From Batkoa obscura (Eukaryota > Entomophthoromycota > Entomophthoromycetes > Entomophthorales > Batkoaceae): a DNA stretch of 64,000 bases. This document shows positions 56,804 through 64,000 of this stretch, in pieces; the stretch's first letter is position 1, and every line of letters starts with the position of its first letter. Where the stretch lies: positions 310,001 through 374,000 of the forward strand of contig JASVEC010000014.1 of NCBI GenBank assembly GCA_030770535.1, written 5' to 3'. Under the pieces are notes generated by a model. The model was not told the origin of the DNA, ran no database searches, and saw only the letters and a list, made by a program, of their open reading frames with translations. Made by a program: the position numbers and the translations under genes.

Positions 56804-57207
56804 TTATATAATTTTATTTAATATAGTATGAAACTTAAAATATACTAACATTCTTGCTGCTTCCAATCGCTTTTTTTCATCCTCTATTATCTCTTTTTGT
56901 TTTTTTTTAAAGTCGAGTTCTCGCATCTTATCTTCACTTTCTTTTCGCTTATTTAAGGCACGTCGATTTTGAAACCTGAATATACAATAGTATAAATATA
57001 TCAAATAAACATTCAATAAATAACATAACAATAATAACAATAATAATAAAGTTACCAAATACGTACGGATTTTAAATTGATATTTAATCTTTGACTTAAT
57101 GCTTTTAAATGTAAATAACTGGGATGAGTATTTTTATTATATTCATTTAGTAATAAAATTAATTTATCATGTTCAATTTTAATACGTGGATGCAATTTGA
57201 CTTTCAT
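56804..57207 (-). CDS. Very small homeodomain protein
   Basis: Two exons, 57207-57056 and 56975-56804, giving about 107 residues. The protein is essentially one homeodomain starting at the first residues: helices 1 and 2 span about 8-40, then the recognition helix SVRIWFQNRRALNKRKE at about 47-63. Trp51, Phe52, Asn54 and Arg56 fill the invariant homeodomain positions 48, 49, 51 and 53. The intron interrupts the Trp codon (GTAACT donor). A basic, Glu/Lys-rich coiled-coil-like helix follows and the frame ends after MLVYFKFHT. The MLV|GTATATTT junction might be a donor leading to another small exon, so the C-terminus is uncertain. A DNA-binding transcription factor with no room for an activation domain unless it pairs with a partner. 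Confidence 0.8.
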
Positions 57208-57464
57208 TATCACTTTATTTACTAGTTTTTTAAACTCAATTAATAATTTCTTGGCAGTTTATATACCCCTCTTTCTCCTGATATTGAAACATTCAATTGA
57301 TAAAAGTTTATCTTATTGTTAATTTATTTTTATTTTATCATAAAGTTTAATTAAATATTCAATAAAATAAAGTTAAATTAATTTGTAAAAGACTGATTTT
57401 GTCAATTAAGAATTGATATAATTTAATATAATTTAATATAATTTAACATAATTCATCAATAAAA

Positions 57465-57569
57465 AATGGGGGTGTTTTTTTGACTTCATTATTTTTTCCA
57501 TTTTCTTAGTGCTATTTAAGTGGAAAATTTGTTAGTAAAATTCTTAAACGCAAAAATACATTCCCAAAT
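57465..57569 (-). mobile_element. MITE copy 12
   Basis: Reverse-orientation copy with ATGGGGGTGTTTTTTTGAC at left and ACATTCCCA at right. Confidence 0.87.
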
Positions 57570-58389
57570 AATATCAATATTATCATTGTTTGATAACTTA
57601 TTGCTATTGTTAAATGATCAGACTTATTATTGATAAATTAATAAAATTAAGATAATTTGAACTTGAATTTTATATGAATTTTAATTAAGTTTATTTTATT
57701 TTATTTAAAATGAAGTTAAGTTAAATTAACGGTATAAGTTAAAAACTATAAATATAATTACAACTATTATTAAATAATGAGGTGATAATCTTTCTTTACA
57801 CAATATATATATACTATACTTTACTCTACTCGTACAAATACATTCACAGTCAACTTTCTATTAAAAAAATCATTGTACTGCTAATCTTTAAATATTAATT
57901 ACATTAATTATATTACATATACTTTTATTTATTATTTGGAATCTAGATTTGAGCACTAAGATTTAGTATCTTTTACTAATATACACATTTATTAATTAAA
58001 TTAATCAAATTAACAAATTAAGTTATTTACTTAATATATTATAATAATGTTATTTTAATGATTTATTTTGATAGTTGTTATTTATTATTTTATTGTCTAT
58101 TATTTATTATTTATAATATCAAATAACATAGTACATAAATCAAATTACGTTATAAACTATCTCAAGTATGCCATTTCAATATAAAGTTTAAAAATATTTT
58201 ATATTACTATTAATAATATTTTTGATTAATAGAAATACACATTTATTTTGACTGATGTTACAAATTTAGTAAATTATATATCATGTAATTTAATAAGATT
58301 ATAATATTAATTAGAAGTATTTCAAAGCATCATAATGTTACTTAAGTGATTTATATAAGGTTATAATGTTATAGAATAGTAATGTTATT

Positions 58390-58497
58390 ATATGGGAGTG
58401 TTTATTTTGACTTCATTACTTTTTCCGTTTTTTAAGCACTATTTAAGTGGAAAAATTGTTAGTAAAATTCTTAAACACAAAAATACATCCCCATATA
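58390..58497 (-). mobile_element. MITE copy 13
   Basis: Near-complete reverse-orientation copy. TATGGGAGTGTTTATTTTGA lies at left and ACATCCCCATATA at right, with TA dinucleotides outside both ends. The best single representative of the family. Confidence 0.92.
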
Positions 58498-59311
58498 ATT
58501 CTACTTTTTACAATAATAAAATTCTTTTTATCCCAACCATAACTATTGCCAAGTTTTTAATAGTTCAATAATTTAATAATCTCAAATGTACAAAAATTTG
58601 ATTCTACTAAATATACATTCAAACGCCTTTTTAGAAAACTCTATTTACGAATAATAGTTATATTAAAGTTTTACCAGAAGTTAACTCAATTTTTTATTAT
58701 TTTATAACTCAAATTAATTACTTTTGAATTTCTATTGTGATTGATTTGTAATAATTTTTAGAGCTAACTACTATTTATTTAGTTTTTTTTAAGCGGAATT
58801 TGTTAATTTCAGCTTGATTTTAGCAAAATATTATTTTTAAATCAACAGTAAATTAAGTCGTAATATATCTGTAACAGGTGTAGTTAATTTTAATTTTAAT
58901 TTTAATCACCTGATAAAAAATAACATTACATTGAGAATCCATTATGACTCATTAATAAAAAATGGCAAAGTTGATACTTTAAAAAATAAGGGTAAAGATA
59001 AGGGTAAAGTGTTAATAATTAAGGGTGTATTAACAACGGTAAGTGTAAGGATATTATTTGTATTATATATATTATGGACACTGATTAAAACCTCTATAAA
59101 AACATCAAAAATTAAAACGTATATCAATTCAATCACTTGCTGTATTATTTCATAACAAATGAAATCATAACTCAATTTTAAATTTTTTTCGAACCTAACG
59201 ATGAATTACCAAATTAAGTCATCATCCACCATTATTACGTTAAAAGTATAAAAGGTAAGTAAAATCATTTAACATAGAAACTTTTTTCAAAAAATTAGAA
59301 CATTGACTAAA

Positions 59312-61756
59312 ATGTGTCGAAAAGACCCTAACAGTTTCACCAATATTACTGAAGTGATTACCAAACACTTAAATATAGTTGCCCATGTGGATTTTATTTC
59401 TCAATCTTTAAGAGGGCATGTCATTTTGTCTATGGAAGCTAAAGTTGATACTTTAGATAAGGTTCTATTAGATACTGACTATTTAAATATTAATTCAGTT
59501 GCTATTATTGATGGTGATCAAGAAAGAAAATTAGATGTATGTTTTTGATTTTAGTTTATTTTTATATCATTGGTGTTAATTTATTTAAAAATAGTTCAGT
59601 TTACTTGCAAGAGATCCTAATTTAGGTTCTGCCTTGGAAATTAATTTAGAAGGTAGTGTTCAAGGTTTAAAAGAATTTCAACTTAAAGTAGAATATGAAA
59701 CGACAAAAGAAGCTGGTGCTATTCAATGGTTAGAACCAAGGTAAAAAAGAAAAATAATAGATATATTATTTTTATTTAATTTGATTTTAATTTTTAATAG
59801 TCAAACAGTTGGTAAAAAATTCCCTTACTTGTTTTCTCAATGTCAAGTAATTTTTAATTATATTATATTCTTAATTTTTACTAATCAAATTTATTTAGTC
59901 TGTAAGTAGTTTTTCAATTCATAATATCATTTTATATTGATCCAATTAGATTTATGCTCGTAGTATGGTGCCTTGTCAAGATACTCCAGCAGTTAAAATT
60001 ACTTATAGTGCTAGTATAACTGTACCTTCTAATTTGACTGCTCTTATGAGTGCCCTTAGTACAGGAGATGAACTATCCAATGATGAAAGTTTAAAAACCT
60101 ATAAATTCGAACAAAGAAATTCGATTCCATCTTATTTAATAGCCATTGTAGTAGGTAACCTAGCTAGTAAAGAAATAAGTTCAAGATCAGCAGTATGGAG
60201 TGAACCAGAGATGGTCGATGCAGCAGCTTATGAATTTTCGGATACAGAAACCTTTTTAAAAACAGCAGAAGAATTAACTTGTGCATATGAATGGGGAAGA
60301 TATGATTTATTAATATTACCACCCTCTTTTCCTTATGGTGGTATGGAAAATCCCAATTTAACTTTTGTTACACCCACTTTGTTAGCAGGTGATAAATCGG
60401 CTGTGGATGTGATTGCTCATGAATTATCGCATTCTTGGACTGGTAATTTGGTCACTAATTATAATTGGGAACATTTTTGGTTAAATGAAGGTTGGACAAT
60501 GTTTTTGGAAAGAAAAATTATGGGACGAATTCATGGAGAACCTATGCGTCAATTTAGTGCTATTATTGGCTGGAAAGCTCTTGAACAAAGTATTGAGTTC
60601 TTTGGTAAAGAGAATCCATTGACAGCTTTATGTCCTAACTTAGAAAATGTTAACCCAGATGATGCTTTTTCAAGTGTACCTTATGGTAATTTTTTATTTT
60701 TATTAATTACAATGAAAATATTAATACTAATAATTATTTATTATAATAGAAAAAGGCTTTAACTTTTTATATTATCTTGAACAATTATTAGGGGGACCAG
60801 AAGTATTTGAACCTTATATGAAGGCACATATTGTTAACTTTTCACATCAATCTATTACCACAAAAGATTGGAAAAGTTACTTATATGAATATATGCAAAA
60901 AAATCATGGGGATGAAAAAATTAAATTATTAGACCAAGTGGATTGGAATACTTGGTTACACTCCCCTGGAATGGTAATTCAATAATAATAATAAATAATA
61001 AATAATAATAAATAATAATAATAATAATTCTATTGTAGCCTCCAGTAAGTTGTGATTTTGATACCACTTTAAGTCAACCTTGTGATGAATTAGCTAAAAG
61101 GTAAATTTAAACTATTAAATTGTTAAATTAAATCGAATATTAACATTAATATTTAGATGGGATGCCTCCCGTGATAAATCGTCATTTGAAGAATTTCAAC
61201 CCAGTGATTTCCAAGATCTTAATACTAATCAACAAGGTAAGTTTATTATTTGTTATTTATTAAATATTTAAATAAACAATTAACTTAATTTAATTAGTTG
61301 TATTCCTTGAACGCTTTTCCGAGTATCCAGCCTTATCTGTAAATGTGATAAAAAATCTAGAAGAAATTTATTCAATTACTTCCAATCCAAATTGTGAAGT
61401 TAAACTTCGATGGCAGTTATTATGCTTAAGAGCCAATTATGAATCTATTTTCCCAGCTGTTGTAAAATTCATTACTGAACAAGGTAGAATGAAATACGTT
61501 CGTCCACTTTATCAGTAAGTATCTTTTTTAATATAAAAGTTAACTATTACTAATGATGTGCTTTATTTTAGTGCTTTAAATCAAACAGAAAATGGATCTA
61601 CATTAGCAAAGAAAACATTTTTAGCTAATAAAAATATCTATCATCCAATTGCAGCTAAATTAATTGTAAGCATAACTAATATAATTATATATCTTATAAT
61701 TTTAATATTAATTTTTATTTTTAATTTAGGAAAAGGATTTATTCGGTAGAAGTTAA
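59312..61756 (+). CDS. Leukotriene-A4-hydrolase-type aminopeptidase (M1)
   Basis: Zinc aminopeptidase/epoxide hydrolase, yeast Lap2-like. Eleven exons: 59312-59536, 59595-59740, 59801-59846, 59899-59901, 59950-60685, 60750-60973, 61039-61100, 61157-61236, 61298-61514, 61572-61665, 61730-61756, giving 619 residues (human LTA4H 611). The N-terminal beta domain contains [16 protein letters not shown]. The catalytic domain has GGMEN at 270-274, zinc ligands His297/His301 in HELSH and Glu320 in WLNEG. The C-terminal helical domain has [10 protein letters not shown], the carboxylate-binding element. Exon 4 is only TCT (one Ser codon) between two GT-AG introns of 52 and 48 nt; without it the conserved CQ-[AS]-I motif would lose a residue. 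The ATG at 59312 matches the family N-terminus. Confidence 0.94.
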
Positions 61757-62114
61757 AAATCAAGTTCAACTGCTTTATAATTGTTTATTAAATATAAATA
61801 AAAACTCAATACAATTTTTTTAACAACTAATTCGATTTATTTTTTACAAATAAAAATCAATACTTTAAAACAAGAGGTTGGAATGAAATTCTTATAATAA
61901 TATAATCGAACATTAAGGTTTTAAAAAAGAGCGGGTTTGTTGTAGACATAATAAATTAAGATTTTTAAAAATAAACAAAAAACTTGACTTGAAAATTTAA
62001 TAATAATAATTGTTAATATTATATCATCAAACAATATAATTTCACTTAAAATCGCCATTTCCTAAGAAAACAAACATTAATATTATTAAAATATCAACTA
62101 ATGAATTTATTCGC
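61757..62114. other. Convergent intergenic spacer
   Basis: About 360 bp between convergent genes; nothing recognised. Confidence 0.5.
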
Positions 62115-64000
62115 TTACTTTAATTTTTTAGTAATTGAAGTTAAATCCAAATCCAAGAAAGTCTCAATAAATTTGCCAATATCAGTATTCTATAATATTA
62201 TAATGAAAATAAGATAAAATAAAATAAAGGTAAAAATAAATTAATATCGATATTATAATACATAATAATAAAATTACCTCTTTACTCCCATGCAAGTGAT
62301 GTGCACCTTTACCATAAGCATATAAATTTACATCCACACCAGTATGGCCATGAGTTGTCCACTAAAGTACAAAAAAATAAAAGAATAAGTATTAAATATC
62401 AATTAATTTATCAACTTACCCCTAAATTAGCTCTTCTAGAAACTACATTACCAAGTTGAGCTTTTAAATCAAATAAAGTATTAGCATGGTTAATAGCTTC
62501 AATTTCAACCTCAGTAGGATCGGAGATACCCATAGATTCCTGTAATATTTTATTTTCAATAAAATTAGCTTTATCTTTCCCAGTGAAATTCATGATTTCT
62601 TCAGCTAGTTTTTCAGTTGATTTTTTTACCCTGGCAATAACTTCTGGATGCCTAAAATACAATTAATTACAATTTTATTAGTTAGAACAAAGTGAAAGAC
62701 TTATTTCTTTACCATATGTATTCGGGATAAGCAGCAGTTAATTGACGACCTAAAGTGAAGCCACCAGTTTCATGATCACTTACCTAGAAATTCAAGATAA
62801 GAATAATGATTGAATGTTTCTAACTTTTCAAATTTACTGAAATCATGACTGTATCTGAATTTTTAGCTACAAAATCTTTAACTACTTTTACTGTTTCATA
62901 ATAAGCTAAAATATCATGAGCATGAGCAACGGGATCATTGCTAAATAGAAATATTCAATAAAAATAAAAATAAAAATGGATTTTTAATAGATTACTCATG
63001 AGCTGCCATATCGATTCTGGAACCTTCGATCATTAAAAAAAATCCATGAGTTTTTTTCTTAGTTAAATTATTTAATATTTGTATAGTTTTTTTGGCCATT
63101 TCTTTTAAAGCAGGTTGTTGTGAACTATCTCGGTCAATTTCATAATCCATATGCTAAAATAAATAATAAACAACAATAAATAATAAATAATAAATAATAA
63201 ATGGTTGAATTATTAATATTTACCCCATTAGCAAACAAACCCGCCAATGGAAGCTTTACATTATTATCATCAATTTCTTCAAACTCCTTTTTTTCAAATA
63301 CGAAATTCCAACCTAATTCATTTCCTTTTTTAATTAAATCTAAATTATCCGATCTACAAGAACCTGTAGTATTTCTATCCAAAAATTCACATTTACCACC
63401 ACCAAACATAATATCTACATTTCTACCTAATGGATATAATCCAATTTGTTGTTCTGCTATTTTATTTTCCATATCCCTAGAGATAACATGGGCTGAGAAA
63501 GAAGCAGGTGTAGCATGTGTAATTCTTGAAGTGGCTACTAAACCAGTTAAAAAACCTCTTTTTTTAGCTGCTTCTAAAACAGTACCGCATGGACGTTGGT
63601 GTTGATCAACTATAAAAATATGCATAATGAGTTAAACTTAATATAAAATACTTTTATTGACATTTTTACAATAAAATTTAAAACTTACCTCCAATAGCAC
63701 CATTATAACTTTTTAAACCACAAGAAAAAGCGGTAGCTCCAGCAGCTGAATCTGTAATTACACTGGATGAAGAACGTGTTCTTGATTGTCCAATTAAAAT
63801 TTGATCCAATGGGGTGATAGATGAATAAGTATTATTATGTACAAACTGATGAAACGTTCGTCCATAAGTTTCACTGGCTGGTCCAAAACCATCTGATATC
63901 ATGATAATTACATTACGCTTGTTACCTAAAAAGAGAATTACAATTAATAAAAAATGAAAGAGATTTAACGAATTACCATAGTGTGGGGAATAGGACACTA
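62115..64000 (-). CDS. Alkaline phosphatase, vacuolar type (Pho8-like), 5' partial
   Basis: Metal-dependent phosphomonoesterase. The 5' end lies outside the window. Exons seen: 64000-63977 (partial), 63925-63689, 63609-63224, 63153-62996, 62940-62838, 62783-62713, 62651-62420, 62361-62278, 62189-62115; all junctions keep frame. Motifs in order: NVIIMISDGFGPAS (metal Asp), VITDSAAGATAFSCG (nucleophile Ser), SRITHATPASF, MIEGSRIDMAAH (metal Glu/Asp/His), NDPVAHAHDILAY, SDHETGGFTLG and WTTHGHTGVDV (metal His). The catalytic set is complete. Family members are type II membrane proteins of the vacuole; the anchor would be in the missing N-terminal exon. It fits phosphate salvage together with the Pho89-like permease at 12.6-14.1 kb, although the two are far apart. 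Confidence 0.95.

Larger units (their letters stand above)
57208..59311. other. Gene-free AT-rich stretch
   Basis: About 2.1 kb between divergent genes, holding MITE copies 12 and 13 and an (ATTTAATATA)n tandem of about three units at roughly 57417-57446. Near 58988-59015 a short direct repeat of TAAGGGTAAAG occurs. No gene is supported. Confidence 0.5.

Noticed and set aside
58988-59015. TAAGGGTAAAG direct repeat resembling telomeric sequence
   Set aside because: Only two imperfect units and not the usual TTAGGG array; likely chance.
58931-59155. Open frames on both strands upstream of the aminopeptidase
   Set aside because: Lys/Ile-rich chance frames without conservation signals; the aminopeptidase begins downstream at 59312.

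Overview
The window looks like nuclear DNA of an early-diverging fungus. It is very AT-rich by eye (about three quarters or more; not computed) and its genes carry many short GT-AG introns of about 45-90 bases. Chs7 (chitin synthase chaperone), Mgm101, a Pho89-type phosphate permease and Ran1-type kinases are fungal hallmarks. A trypsin-like secreted protease, a tetraspanin, a UPF0014 transporter and a leukotriene-A4-hydrolase-type aminopeptidase fit a zygomycete-grade lineage such as Entomophthoromycotina. That placement is inference. I rebuilt exon structures by hand from splice signals, reading frame and family conservation.

Layout. 0.8-8.3 kb: MAP kinase kinase, macro-domain hydrolase, secreted SMP-30/gluconolactonase-like protein, Derlin, UPF0014 permease. 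11.0-24.0 kb: trypsin-like protease, phosphate permease, a Cys-rich probable GPI protein, saccharopine-dehydrogenase-like oxidoreductase, a secreted protein with a duplicated two-Cys domain, and a Sel1-repeat protein. 24.7-27.4 kb: two head-to-head RING/coiled-coil paralogues. A third paralogue lies at 39-40 kb. 28-32 kb: ribosomal protein uS13 (RPS18) and an unrecognised Trp-rich helical protein. 31.8-36.5 kb: a gene desert with five MITE copies and a solo LTR. 36.5-43.4 kb: TMEM97-like protein, Chs7, RING protein, tetraspanin, Pth2, mitochondrial bS21. 44.4-50 kb: two Ran1-like kinases on either side of a ~187-bp tandem repeat array. 53.5-57.2 kb: Mgm101, sulfide:quinone oxidoreductase, a very small homeodomain protein. 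59.3-64 kb: LTA4H-type aminopeptidase and a vacuolar-type alkaline phosphatase cut by the window edge.

The genes are mostly housekeeping or surface/secretory functions with no operon-like pathway. Recurring themes are cell wall and surface (MAPKK, Chs7, GPI protein, tetraspanin), ER quality control (Derlin, Chs7), phosphate (Pho89-like, alkaline phosphatase) and mitochondria (Mgm101, SQR, bS21m, Pth2).

The most unusual signals are: a ~104-bp MITE family present 13 times in intergenic DNA, including one palindromic rearranged copy and one split by a 400-bp solo LTR with a perfect 5-bp duplication; the ~187-bp alternating satellite; a three-nucleotide microexon in the aminopeptidase; a GC-AG intron in MGM101; an in-frame stop-free intron in the TMEM97-like gene; and a three-member RING/coiled-coil family with identical intron architecture.
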